Position numbers and translations under genes: made by a program
In this document: positions 8,450-17,218 of the stretch, piece by piece
How the letters are laid out: each line of letters starts with the position of its first letter
How positions within the stretch are numbered: position 1 is the stretch's first letter
The notes under the pieces: model-generated
What the model saw: the letters and a program-made list of their open reading frames with translations, nothing else
Database searches by the model: none
Told to the model about the DNA's origin: nothing
Origin: Candidatus Segatella intestinihominis
GTDB taxonomy: Bacteria; Bacteroidota; Bacteroidia; Bacteroidales; Bacteroidaceae
DNA: 25,705 nucleotides
NCBI GenBank assembly: GCA_900548535.1
Contig: URLG01000037.1
Coordinates: forward strand, 1 to 25,705
Reading direction: 5' to 3'

Positions 8450-9565
8450 ATGACAGACAGGAAGATTATACACATAGATATGGATGCCTTCTTTGCCGCC
8501 GTGGAGCAGAGAGACCATCCGGAGCTTCGAGGCTTGCCGATAGCGGTGGGCTTCGACGGACCTCGTGGTGTGGTTTCCACAGCTAGCTATGAGGCTCGCA
8601 AGTTTGGTGTGCGCTCTGCCCAATCCATCGTTCAGGCAAAGCGACTCTGCCCCAATCTCATCATCGTGCCCAGTCGGCATGAGCATTACAAGGAGGTATC
8701 TCAGCAGATACACCGCATCTTCCAAGAATACACCGACCTCATAGAGCCTATCTCCATCGACGAGGCATTCCTTGATGTTACTCATAATAAGAAAGGTATG
8801 GAGCTGGCGGTAGATATCGCCAAGGAAATCAAACAGCGCATCCGACAGGAGACGCAGCTCACCGCTTCGGCAGGCATCAGCTACTGCAAGTTCCTAGCCA
8901 AGGTGGCATCGGATTATCGCAAGCCCGATGGCATCTGCACCATTCATCCCGACAAGGCGCTCGACTTCATCGCCCAGTTGCCCGTGGAGGATTTCTGGGG
9001 AGTGGGCAGGAAGACTTTGCAGAAGATGCACTTCATGGGCATCTTCAATGGCGCAGACCTCAGAAAGGTATCGGAGGATCATCTCGTAGAGATATTTGGC
9101 AAGGCTGGTCATATCTTCTATAATTTCGCAAGGGGCATCGACCCTCGCCCCGTGGTCACTTATCGGGAGCGCAAGTCGGTGGGCTGCGAGCAAACCTTCC
9201 TGGAAGACATCAGCCTGCCCTCTGCCGTCACCATCGAACTTTACCATACGGTCTTGGAGCTCCTGGAGCGCATAGCCAAGAGTGGTTTTGAGGGCAGAAC
9301 CCTCACGCTGAAAGTGAAGTATGCAGACTTCACCCAGATTACCCGCAGCATCTCACAGGATAAGATCTTGAAGAAGAAGCAAGACATCCTGCCCCTAGCC
9401 AAGCGACTGATGAAGCAAGTGGAGTATTCCGCCATCCGCCCCATCCGCCTCATAGGGCTCAGTGTGAGCAATGCCACGAGCGAGGAGGCGAAGCGAGAGG
9501 ACCGAGAAGGCAGCTCCCTGCAACCGGAGTACAGGGAACTGGAACTAGAGTTTAAAGAATGGTGA
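8450..9565 (+). CDS. dinB: DNA polymerase IV (Y-family)
   Basis: A 371-residue Y-family translesion polymerase of the DinB class (E. coli Pol IV is 351). Catalytic carboxylates are visible: D10 in HIDMDAF, and D104/E105 in SIDEAF. F15 sits at the steric-gate position that excludes ribonucleotides. The thumb/HhH region WGVGRKTLQKM (about residues 183-193) and the little-finger domain starting near ERKSVGCEQTF follow. It would extend mismatched or damaged primer ends. The ATG at 8450 matches the usual DinB N terminus, so the start is secure despite the very short leader. It is a single gene, convergent with the fructokinase gene after an 83-bp gap in which I see no clear terminator and no LexA-type palindrome. 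Confidence 0.95.
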   Translation: MTDRKIIHIDMDAFFAAVEQRDHPELRGLPIAVGFDGPRGVVSTASYEARKFGVRSAQSIVQAKRLCPNLIIVPSRHEHYKEVSQQIHRIFQEYTDLIEPISIDEAFLDVTHNKKGMELAVDIAKEIKQRIRQETQLTASAGISYCKFLAKVASDYRKPDGICTIHPDKALDFIAQLPVEDFWGVGRKTLQKMHFMGIFNGADLRKVSEDHLVEIFGKAGHIFYNFARGIDPRPVVTYRERKSVGCEQTFLEDISLPSAVTIELYHTVLELLERIAKSGFEGRTLTLKVKYADFTQITRSISQDKILKKKQDILPLAKRLMKQVEYSAIRPIRLIGLSVSNATSEEAKREDREGSSLQPEYRELELEFKEW

Positions 9566-9648
9566 TATAGGGATATCTGTATAACTTCCCGAAGTATATC
9601 TCACGCCAGCATCCTTTCTGAACTCTGCCATAACGGTATCATTTCAAG

Positions 9649-10536
9649 TTACTTTGTCATATTCTCCGGGATAACTGGCATGGCACCATTCTGGGTGCAA
9701 ACATACGCACTTACCTCTACGGCTAACTTGTGAGCTTCCTTCACGCTCTTGCCCTTCAAGATGCTGGCACAGAAAGTTCCGGTGAAGCTATCACCAGCGC
9801 CTACGGTATCGGCTACCTCCACCTTAGGAGTCTCCTGGAAGGAGCTCTCACCAGGAGTGAATACATAACTGCCATTCACACCGCAAGTCAATACGAGCAT
9901 ATCGAGATTGTACTTACCCAGAATCAACCAGCACTTGTTCTCGATGTCCAAACCTGGATAGCCAAAGAGACGGCCGATGGTAATCAGCTCCTCATCATTG
10001 ATCTTCAACACATTGCATCGCTTCAAGCTCTCCTGGATAATCTCCTTGGTATAGAAGTTCTGACGCAGATTGATGTCAAAAATCTTGAGGCAATCCTCTG
10101 GGGTATGGTCCAAGAAATCGTAGATGGTCTTGCGGCTCACCTCGCTGCGCTGAGCCAAAGAGCCCCAGCATACGGCACCCGCATTGGTAGCTATCTCTCG
10201 GATGTCGGTGGTGAAAGGAATGTTGTCCCAAGCCACCCCCTGCTTGATGTCGTAAGTAGGCACGCCCTCATCATCGAGCGTTACCTGCACAGTGCCAGTA
10301 GGATAATTCACCTTAGGCAACACATACTTGAGTTTCTTCTCATCGAGCAAGCGGAGAGCCTCATCGCCCAGCATATCATTGCCTATGGCACTGACGGCAA
10401 CAGAGTGCAATCCATGCTGACCAGCGTGATAAGCAAAGTTGGCTGGTGCACCACCCAGTTGAGAACCTGAAGGGAGCACATCAAAGAGAATCTCTCCCAA
10501 ACCTACACAATATTTCTGATTCAAATCTGTATTCAT
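9649..10536 (-). CDS. Fructokinase, PfkB (ribokinase) family
   Basis: A 295-residue PfkB-family sugar kinase. The N-terminal substrate-binding signature GGAPANF lies at residues 28-34. The C-terminal ATP/anion-hole signature DTVGAGDSFTGTF ends the catalytic site, with Asp249 of GAGD as the predicted base. The family includes many sugar kinases. Fructokinase (fructose to fructose-6-phosphate) is chosen because it is the last gene of an operon with a GH32 fructan hydrolase and a sugar importer, as is BT1757 in the B. thetaiotaomicron fructan locus. Only 7 bp separate it from the MFS gene, so they are certainly co-transcribed. Cytoplasmic. Confidence 0.9.
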   Translation of the reverse strand: MNTDLNQKYCVGLGEILFDVLPSGSQLGGAPANFAYHAGQHGLHSVAVSAIGNDMLGDEALRLLDEKKLKYVLPKVNYPTGTVQVTLDDEGVPTYDIKQGVAWDNIPFTTDIREIATNAGAVCWGSLAQRSEVSRKTIYDFLDHTPEDCLKIFDINLRQNFYTKEIIQESLKRCNVLKINDEELITIGRLFGYPGLDIENKCWLILGKYNLDMLVLTCGVNGSYVFTPGESSFQETPKVEVADTVGAGDSFTGTFCASILKGKSVKEAHKLAVEVSAYVCTQNGAMPVIPENMTK

Positions 10537-10543
10537 AATTGTA

Positions 10544-11701
10544 TTACATTTTCACCTTATTAATATATGTAAAGAGATAAATCACTCCTACTGCCATCAC
10601 CATCACGGCCCCCATCTGACCGATGGCATCGCTGGCAAATCCCATAATGAGAGGGAACACCGTTCCACCGAAGAGTCCCATGATCATCAATCCACTCACC
10701 TCATTCTTCTTCTCTGGCAGAGCGAGCAAAGCCTGTGAGAAGACGATGGAGAAGATGTTGGAGTTGCCGTAGCCCACCAAGGCAATGGCGATATAAAGCA
10801 CCGTCTTGCTCTCGCCGAAGAACATGCCCACCATACTCAGTGCCATCATCACCACGCTGATGGTGAAGAAGAGTCGTGGCTTCATCAGGCGGAGGAAAGC
10901 CGAGCCCGTGAAGCATCCGATGGTACGGAAGATGAAATAGAGCGATGTGGCAAAAGCTGCCTCATTGAGCGTCCAGCCCAGTCGCTCCATCAAGATCTTA
11001 GGAGCAGTGGTATTGGTACCCACGTCGATGCCCACATGGCACATGATGCCGACGAAAGAGAGCAGCACGATAGGTTTGCCCAATAACTTGAGGCAATCCA
11101 CGAATCCCGAAGCCTTGCCCTCTACCTTTTCCTCCTCGATAGGTGTAACGCCGAGGAAGAGTGTGGCAAGAATGCCTATCAGCATATAGATAGGGAAAAG
11201 CACTCGCCAGCCCAAACCAAAGGTTGGTATGCTAGCCACAGCACCCCACATGGCGATGTATGGAGCCATGAAAGAAGCGATGGCCTTCACAAACTGACCG
11301 AAAGTCAAAGTAGAGGCTAGGTTCTTGCCCTCGGTTACTGCCGATACCAATGGGTTGAGTGATGTCTGCATCAGCGCATTGCCGATGCCCAGAAGGGAGA
11401 ATGACACCAGCATCACCCCAAAGCTCTCGCCGAAGATGGGCAGGAGAAGAGACACTACCGTCACGATGAGTGATAGCAAAACCGTCTTCTTTCTACCTAT
11501 CTTATTCATCAGCATGCCCGTTGGCACTGAGAAGATGAGGAACCAGAAGAACACCAATGATGGAAACAGATTGGCTGTCGCATCATTCAGCTGGAGGTCT
11601 TCCTTCACGTAGTTGGAGGCAATACCCACCAAGTCTACGAATCCCATGGCGAAGAAACAGAGCATCACCGGGATGAGTGTTAGTTTTGTTGACTTGTTCA
11701 T
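10544..11701 (-). CDS. MFS sugar transporter (fucose-permease-like; fructose importer by context)
   Basis: A 385-residue major facilitator with about 12 hydrophobic segments. The cytoplasmic loop after helix 2 carries the MFS motif GMLMNKIGRKK (62-72). It most resembles the FHS/sugar MFS branch that Bacteroidota place in polysaccharide loci (for example BT1758, next to fructokinase BT1757). It would import the fructose released by GH32 across the inner membrane with protons. Its start is 64 bp from the GH32 stop and it nearly abuts fructokinase. Specificity for fructose rests on the neighbours, not on residues I can identify. Confidence 0.88.
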   Translation of the reverse strand: MNKSTKLTLIPVMLCFFAMGFVDLVGIASNYVKEDLQLNDATANLFPSLVFFWFLIFSVPTGMLMNKIGRKKTVLLSLIVTVVSLLLPIFGESFGVMLVSFSLLGIGNALMQTSLNPLVSAVTEGKNLASTLTFGQFVKAIASFMAPYIAMWGAVASIPTFGLGWRVLFPIYMLIGILATLFLGVTPIEEEKVEGKASGFVDCLKLLGKPIVLLSFVGIMCHVGIDVGTNTTAPKILMERLGWTLNEAAFATSLYFIFRTIGCFTGSAFLRLMKPRLFFTISVVMMALSMVGMFFGESKTVLYIAIALVGYGNSNIFSIVFSQALLALPEKKNEVSGLMIMGLFGGTVFPLIMGFASDAIGQMGAVMVMAVGVIYLFTYINKVKM

Positions 11702-11765
11702 AATTGTAAACGTTTTGATTCTTTGTTTAGTATACGAATCCGTAACGATGACTACTTATTTTATG

Positions 11766-13691
11766 TTACAAAGCTAGCTTATGAACCTTTACATTCTTGA
11801 ATTCTGCCTTGCCGCCCTTGCTGTAGAGCTTCACATTCTCGTATGGAGCCACAGGGAAGACGAGGTTGGTCATGGCGATGCGACCATTGTTGACAAAGAG
11901 TTCGATGGATGACTTGTCTACGAAGATGTCTACATGATAGGTCTGATTGCCATCGCAAAGGCTCAATGGTCCCCAGGTAGCAAGAGCGAAGTCGTTCTTA
12001 TAATTAATGGAATTAACCATACGGGCTGGCTGTTTAGCCTGCAGCTCAAGCTGCTTATCCCAAGCCAACTCGATGTCGTGAGGCACTGCCTTCTTACCAA
12101 AGTCGGTGAGTCCACTCTCGGTACGGTCCATGATGACCTTGCCCTTCTTCATATCGAAGTAGATCATGGTGCGCTCACGCTTGTTGTTGGAAATCTCGAT
12201 ACCTGCGATGCCGTTGGCATCTGGAGTGATGTCTGCCTCTATCTCGAAAGCTCCCTCCATGTTGGCAGCGGCTCCCTTAAATGCCTTGGCTCCATCTACA
12301 GTCTCATCGCCGAGGTCATGAGTTACCTTTCTAAGGGCATAGGCCTCTGGAGCAACATTCTCTGAGATATAGTACTTGCCATCCTTCTCATAGAGTTTTA
12401 ACTCTCTTGGCAATCCGTTGGCACCACGATTCTGCTTGAATGGAGTGAGGTTGGCATACTGCCAGTTGCTCATCCAGGTCATAGCCAATACTCGGTCGCC
12501 TGTATTAGAATAGGTAACGGTAGCATAGTGATCCTTACCCCAGTCGAGCCACTTCACATCGTTGCCATCAGGACAAGTGAAGTTCTTGCCATCAAAATCG
12601 CCTACGAAATACTCGGTAGCACTGCCACCAAACCAGCAACCTGGATTGATATTCATCGTCATCACCCACTTCATCTTCTTCTTATCACCATTTACAGGCA
12701 ACTGGAAGAAGTCTGGGCACTCATACTGACATGGCTGCTGACCCAAGCCCTTACCAAAGGCACTCACGTAAGTCCATTTCTTGAGATTCTTTGACTTGTA
12801 GAAGCGGGTCTCTTTATCAGCAGAAACAATCATATACCAGCACTTTCCCTTCTCATACCAGAACACCTTAGGGTCACGGAAGTCCTTCAAGCCATCGAAT
12901 GGAGTCAACACTGGGTTGCCCTCGTACTTGGTAAAGGTACGACCATTGTCATTGCTATAAGCGATGCACTGCACCTCATCATGGTTTACACTACTGTTGT
13001 TGGTATAGATGGCGATGATGGCATTCTTGCCGAAACCTGCCGTATTCTTCTTATCCACAACCGAACTACCAGAGAAGATATGACCTACAGGGTCGCGGGC
13101 GATGGCTGGATCGAGGTGTTCCCAGTGAACCAGGTCCTTGCTTACGGCATGTCCCCAGTGCATATTGCCCCACTTGCTTCCGTATGGGTTATACTGGAAA
13201 TAGAGATGATACTCACCATCCTTATATACCATACCATTAGGGTCGTTCATCCAACCATAGAGAGGGGTGAAGTGATAACTTGGACGATACTCATCATTAT
13301 TGGTGGTATCAAAGGTATCGCTGAGTTTCATCAGGTTGAGAGCCAAGGCATCCTTCTTTAATCCGAGAATCTTCACAGTAGCAGTCTTGCCATCGGTAGC
13401 CTTGCCAGCCGCATTCTTCTTCAGATTGAATGGTACGTAATAGTCAGCTCCATTCTGAGCCAAGCGCACGTCCATCCAGGTATCATCTGCATTGCCTGTG
13501 GAGAGGATTACCTGAGCCTCATCCTTCTCCTCCTGAACTGGCAGGAGGAGATATTTGGTAGGGTTCTCTACATTGATGATGGTGGTATCACCCTTGTGAG
13601 TGAAGTTCATCTTCTGTGCAAATGCTGATGTTGTGGTAGCTGATGCCATCATCATGAGGCAAGCAGCATTCAATATATAATTCATTTTCAT
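11766..13691 (-). CDS. Glycoside hydrolase family 32 (levanase/inulinase/sucrose hydrolase)
   Basis: A 641-residue exported GH32 enzyme. A signal peptide ends near TSAFA|QKM (residue 25). C11 lies in NAAC, a poor lipobox, so signal peptidase I cleavage is more likely than lipidation. Residues 26-140 form a beta-rich N-terminal extension that resembles the DUF4980 domain found before GH32 modules in Bacteroidota. The five-bladed propeller then shows all three catalytic motifs: nucleophile D150 in WMNDPNG, transition-state stabiliser D273 in FRDP, and acid/base E324 in ECPD. The C-terminal beta-sandwich (about 460-641) is present. It releases fructose from sucrose, levan or inulin; sequence alone does not tell which. 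Periplasmic or cell-surface. It lies 78 bp downstream of the receptor in the operon. Confidence 0.95.
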   Translation of the reverse strand: MKMNYILNAACLMMMASATTTSAFAQKMNFTHKGDTTIINVENPTKYLLLPVQEEKDEAQVILSTGNADDTWMDVRLAQNGADYYVPFNLKKNAAGKATDGKTATVKILGLKKDALALNLMKLSDTFDTTNNDEYRPSYHFTPLYGWMNDPNGMVYKDGEYHLYFQYNPYGSKWGNMHWGHAVSKDLVHWEHLDPAIARDPVGHIFSGSSVVDKKNTAGFGKNAIIAIYTNNSSVNHDEVQCIAYSNDNGRTFTKYEGNPVLTPFDGLKDFRDPKVFWYEKGKCWYMIVSADKETRFYKSKNLKKWTYVSAFGKGLGQQPCQYECPDFFQLPVNGDKKKMKWVMTMNINPGCWFGGSATEYFVGDFDGKNFTCPDGNDVKWLDWGKDHYATVTYSNTGDRVLAMTWMSNWQYANLTPFKQNRGANGLPRELKLYEKDGKYYISENVAPEAYALRKVTHDLGDETVDGAKAFKGAAANMEGAFEIEADITPDANGIAGIEISNNKRERTMIYFDMKKGKVIMDRTESGLTDFGKKAVPHDIELAWDKQLELQAKQPARMVNSINYKNDFALATWGPLSLCDGNQTYHVDIFVDKSSIELFVNNGRIAMTNLVFPVAPYENVKLYSKGGKAEFKNVKVHKLAL

Positions 13692-13769
13692 TGTTGTTAT
13701 GCTTGTTAAGTTGTTTTATACTATGAACGATGTTTGTTTGATTTTCTTGTGTTTGAAGATAGGAAGCGA

Positions 13770-16073
13770 TTAGAATTTCAAAGAAGCATTGAATTCTACG
13801 GTGAATGGACGCAGGTAGCTACCAGTCATAATCTGGTTCTTGATGCCCTTGGCCTCATCCTTGGTAATCAGCTCGGCACCTGCGATACTACCCTTGGCAC
13901 CTGTCTGGTTAAGGAAGTTAACTACTGTGCAACCGAGGGCAAGGCGCTTGTTTACCTGCCAGTTCAAACCACCAAAAGTCTCCCAGTGACCATTGAAGTA
14001 ATATGCCTCGTTGATGTTGGCATAGGTCTTACTGAAGTAACGGAAGCTGGTCCAGAGCTTGATGTCCTTGGTAATCATGTAACTTGGGTCCAACTCGATG
14101 AGAATCTGAGGAATCTCTGCTACGATATTGCCTGTGGCATTGATGTTGCCAACATAGCCATCGCTGAAGGTGATGCTGGTTTCATACTTCTTGTAAGTTG
14201 GCTTCTGATAAGTGAAGAGGAAGTGGAAATCGAATCCCTTGAAAGGATGAGCCACAGCATCGGTTGTCCAACCCCATGTCTGGATATCGTAAGTCATTGG
14301 CGCAGCCTTGATCTCCCTGCCATGCTGCAGGTTCAGAGTTGAGTTGTTGTTGGTCTTTGAGATGTAAGAGAACAACGATGTCAAACTCAGCCAAGAGTTG
14401 TTGTAGTAGATACCTGCACGACCGAGTGGCACAGAAATCTTACCTGTATTTGGCAATGTAGCTGGAGCAAAAGCCTCGAACTTAGGATGCTGCACAATGT
14501 AAGTGAAATCGCCCGTGAAGCCGAAGTTATCAGTCAACTTATAGGTTGCGGCTACAGAGAAATCGTAGTTCAACCAGTTGTAACTCAAGTCTGCCGGAGC
14601 AATCTTAGTAGTCTTATCTGGTGTCGTAGCACCGAGATAATAATCGGCAAAACGACCTACGAAATCACCGTTTGCATTCTTCACTGCTGCATTTTCACCC
14701 TTCAGCTTCAGCCACTCAAAACGTGCACCATAGTAGAGGTTCAACTTATTGGTCACGTCCCAATCGTGGGTGAAGTAGAGAGCCAGTTTGTTTTCGCTTC
14801 CCTTGTAATACTCAGAGGCGTTCTTGTTGAAATCGTAGAAATAGCTGTTGCGCTGTTTGGCATCCCAGACACGCAACGCATAACTGCCATCAGATGGCAC
14901 GCTCTGGTCGTACATTGTGGTGTTAGAAGCGTAGTCGATATGGTAATACCACTCGTTTAAGCCGAGACGGAAGGTAGAAGTCTTAAACTTCTTGCTCAAC
15001 TCGGTAGTGAAGAGCACCTCGTCGATGGTTCCGGCATTGAGGCAAGACATACGAGTCTGTACATACTGACCATCGTAAGCCTTGGTCTGTCCGTCGATGT
15101 CACGATACATATAATTATATACGCCCTGGTTGGCTGTGCTCTTGAGGTCGATGATAGACATAGGAGTCTGGTAAACCATCGCACCACGGGAATGATCATA
15201 CTTGAGGGCAGCCTTCCAAGCCAAACCATTATCCCACTTATAGTTGTTCATCAATGACACTTCGCTCATCTTGTTTAAGCAAGCATCATAGAGAGTGGTC
15301 TGCTTCAACTCGCCCGTTTTCATATCACGATAAGTCATCGTGTTGTCGATAGGCAGGTAAGAAGTAGTACCGAGTTTGAAGTCGCCAAACTCCTTCACGC
15401 TACCATCGCCCACATAGATGAAAGGTGCGCTTTGGGTGGCATAGTTATATACATTGTGGCTGTTGGCATACTTATACATAGCGGTAAACTCGCCACGGTT
15501 GCCATTATATCTCTTGGTGATAAGTGCCTTGTAGATTTGAGTGCGATCCTGATAAGGAGTAGATTTAATCTTGAAGGTACCTGGGTCGAAGTCCTGATAC
15601 ATATTAAAGCTATAATACCAGTCCTTGCCGAAGTCACCATTCATATTGAGTGAGAATTCCTGCAATCCGAAGTGATTGCTCTTGTAGTTGAGCGTACCAT
15701 TAAATCCCTTCTGCCCCACCTGGGTGAAAGAGTTAACGGCATATCCTATATTACCCGTAGTGATGGCTGTCTCTGCTATCTTCAGGAGTCCCTGATGGCT
15801 CAAGCTGGCATCGCCACGCCATACGGTGTTCACAGAGTGAGGATTGGTAGCGTAAGTAACAGGCATACCATTCTCCAAGACATTGACGTCGGCAGATGGC
15901 AAACCAATCTGTATCTCACGAGGACCGTTAGCGCTAGCTGCATTGAGCATCACGTTGCGGTTGCCTTCCTCTTTAGAATTAGACTTTTCGTCTTGAGCGA
16001 AAGCTGCTGAAACTGGAACCAATGAAAGTGCAAGCATCATGGCGGCGGTCTTTCCATTAAATAAGTTGTTCAT
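13770..16073 (-). CDS. TonB-dependent outer-membrane receptor, SusD-independent type
   Basis: A 767-residue outer-membrane beta-barrel. The signal peptide ends near AAFA|QDEK (residue 26). After a short charged stretch, residues about 40-125 look like a shortened plug (GPREIQIGLPSADVNVLENG, then the WRGDASLSHQGLLKI region). Alternating aromatic/polar strands of a 22-strand-type barrel follow, and the chain ends in LKF, a terminal beta-signal. There is no carboxypeptidase-regulatory-like N-terminal domain and no SusD gene beside it, so it is not a standard SusC. As first gene of the GH32/MFS/fructokinase operon it probably admits sucrose or short fructans. TonB dependence is inferred; I cannot point to a convincing TonB box. 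Confidence 0.85.
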   Translation of the reverse strand: MNNLFNGKTAAMMLALSLVPVSAAFAQDEKSNSKEEGNRNVMLNAASANGPREIQIGLPSADVNVLENGMPVTYATNPHSVNTVWRGDASLSHQGLLKIAETAITTGNIGYAVNSFTQVGQKGFNGTLNYKSNHFGLQEFSLNMNGDFGKDWYYSFNMYQDFDPGTFKIKSTPYQDRTQIYKALITKRYNGNRGEFTAMYKYANSHNVYNYATQSAPFIYVGDGSVKEFGDFKLGTTSYLPIDNTMTYRDMKTGELKQTTLYDACLNKMSEVSLMNNYKWDNGLAWKAALKYDHSRGAMVYQTPMSIIDLKSTANQGVYNYMYRDIDGQTKAYDGQYVQTRMSCLNAGTIDEVLFTTELSKKFKTSTFRLGLNEWYYHIDYASNTTMYDQSVPSDGSYALRVWDAKQRNSYFYDFNKNASEYYKGSENKLALYFTHDWDVTNKLNLYYGARFEWLKLKGENAAVKNANGDFVGRFADYYLGATTPDKTTKIAPADLSYNWLNYDFSVAATYKLTDNFGFTGDFTYIVQHPKFEAFAPATLPNTGKISVPLGRAGIYYNNSWLSLTSLFSYISKTNNNSTLNLQHGREIKAAPMTYDIQTWGWTTDAVAHPFKGFDFHFLFTYQKPTYKKYETSITFSDGYVGNINATGNIVAEIPQILIELDPSYMITKDIKLWTSFRYFSKTYANINEAYYFNGHWETFGGLNWQVNKRLALGCTVVNFLNQTGAKGSIAGAELITKDEAKGIKNQIMTGSYLRPFTVEFNASLKF

Positions 16074-16122
16074 AACTTTTATGGTTTAAATTTTGTTAGC
16101 GTTATTGTTTTGATTTCTGCCG

Positions 16123-16130
16123 CAAAATTA
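16123..16130 (-). promoter_or_regulatory. Probable -7 box of the fructan operon
   Basis: On the minus strand this reads TAATTTTG, a match to TAnnTTTG, 49 bp upstream of the receptor ATG. The nearest TTG lies 17 bp further upstream instead of the usual 19-21, so the -33 element looks weak. That fits a promoter needing an activator. Confidence 0.6.
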
Positions 16131-16179
16131 TATAAAGGTCTGAACATCAAGTATAAAATATCTTTCACAAGATACAAAA

Positions 16180-16219
16180 ATTCGTTCATTGTAACATATT
16201 TGTTAGCCAATGAACGAAT
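16180..16219. promoter_or_regulatory. Interrupted palindrome, candidate operator in the shared promoter region
   Basis: ATTCGTTCATT (16180-16190) and AATGAACGAAT (16209-16219) are perfect 11-bp inverted arms. Inside them TAACA and TGTTA (16192-16196, 16201-16205) form a second inverted pair around TATT. The element lies about 50-90 bp upstream of the receptor -7 box and 17 bp upstream of the sprT-like -7 box. The position suits an activator site for the hybrid two-component regulator encoded nearby; that assignment is inference. Confidence 0.65.
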
Positions 16220-16236
16220 ATTTCAAATAAAAGTTG

Positions 16237-16244
16237 TACCTTTG
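16237..16244 (+). promoter_or_regulatory. Probable -7 box of the SprT-like gene
   Basis: TACCTTTG matches TAnnTTTG exactly and ends 5 nt before the ATG at 16250. The transcript would therefore be leaderless or nearly so. No TTTG is found at the expected -33 spacing. Confidence 0.6.
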
Positions 16245-16249
16245 CACCT

Positions 16250-16915
16250 ATGATTGTTACGATAGAATGGATGGAAGAGTGGTTTAAACGTTTCGACCAC
16301 GACTACTTCGGCGGCAAGCTGCCCGTTCCGGAGCTGGGGCTGACTCGTGCCAAGACCCGACTGGGGCAACTTTCCTTTAAGCGTGCCACCCGATGGGGGC
16401 GCACCAAGCTCTATGACTTCAAGCTCTCCATGTCCACCTATTATGATATGACCGACAAGCAGGCGAAGAGCGTGTTGCTGCATGAGATGATACACTACAT
16501 CATCGGCTATACGGGGCTGAAGGACACCTCATCTCATGGCATCGTGTTCCGTGGCATGATGGACAATCTGAACCGCAAATACGGTTGGGACATCCGCGTG
16601 ATGACATCCACAAAGGGCTGGAAAGTGAGCGAGCAGGTGCAGGAGAAAAAGAAAGCCAAGGGACCACAAACCTATCTGATGCTAGCCATCGAGATGAAGG
16701 AGGGCAAGCACTATCTTTCACGCGTGAACCCTAGCTTTGCCCGAAACATCGAGAGCAAGCTTCGCATGGTAAGGGAGATCAACTCCCATCAGTGGTACAC
16801 CACCCAGGAACCTTACTTCGAGGATTATCCCCAAGTAAGAAGCTTGAGGGGCAGAAGAATCTCGAAGGCTGACTTTCAGAAACTGCTAAATGTTCTGACA
16901 CCAGTAGAAGGATAA
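16250..16915 (+). CDS. SprT-like zinc metallopeptidase domain protein
   Basis: A 221-residue protein with a SprT-like domain. The zincin motif HEMIH lies at residues 78-82 (H78, E79, H82), with a probable third ligand H96 in TSSHG; this spacing is typical of SprT/Spartan proteins. No signal peptide is present, so it is cytoplasmic. The C-terminal part (about 120-221) is basic. No cysteine occurs anywhere, so the zinc ribbon found at the end of some SprT proteins is absent. Eukaryotic Spartan relatives cleave DNA-protein crosslinks; the bacterial role is not settled. It is divergent from the fructan operon and convergent with the regulator gene, and probably unrelated to sugar use. ATG 16250 follows a promoter box by 5 nt. 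Confidence 0.87.
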   Translation: MIVTIEWMEEWFKRFDHDYFGGKLPVPELGLTRAKTRLGQLSFKRATRWGRTKLYDFKLSMSTYYDMTDKQAKSVLLHEMIHYIIGYTGLKDTSSHGIVFRGMMDNLNRKYGWDIRVMTSTKGWKVSEQVQEKKKAKGPQTYLMLAIEMKEGKHYLSRVNPSFARNIESKLRMVREINSHQWYTTQEPYFEDYPQVRSLRGRRISKADFQKLLNVLTPVEG

Positions 16916-16964
16916 AATGAGGCATTAGCTCTTTACGCACATGAAAATATTTTTTTAAAAAGAA

Positions 16965-17064
16965 TTGCCATATTGCCATATATTGATATAACAATCTATA
17001 ATACTGATACTTACATATATGGCAATACTTTTTCAATTGTTATAATTTGCCATATATTGCCATA
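16965..17064. repeat. Cluster of TTGCCATA octamers
   Basis: TTGCCATA occurs four times on the plus strand (16965-16972, 16973-16980, 17047-17054, 17057-17064), and its reverse complement TATGGCAA occurs at 17018-17025. The stretch is very AT-rich and lies 50 bp after the SprT-like stop. No open frame covers it. It could be a protein-binding array or the remnant of a mobile unit. Confidence 0.8.
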
Positions 17065-17218
17065 AAATTGGGCAAAAACGTAGAACATTTATATAAAACA
17101 GAGTAGAATATCGAGAAAATTAACTATTTTTTAGAACAAAAACCAGCCATTTTCTCATCAGAAATCGCTCGTTTTCTCTCTTTTCATCTAAAAAAATACT
17201 ACGATGTGCTCAAAATTA

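Noticed and set aside
9566..9648. Terminator between the convergent dinB and fructokinase genes
   Set aside because: Only a 5-bp stem with a 2-nt loop can be drawn and no T run follows on either strand.
11708..11715. AAACGTTT palindrome 7 bp upstream of the MFS gene, like a LacI-family site
   Set aside because: It is only 8 bp, lies inside an operon, and no LacI-type DNA-binding protein is encoded here; chance is likely.
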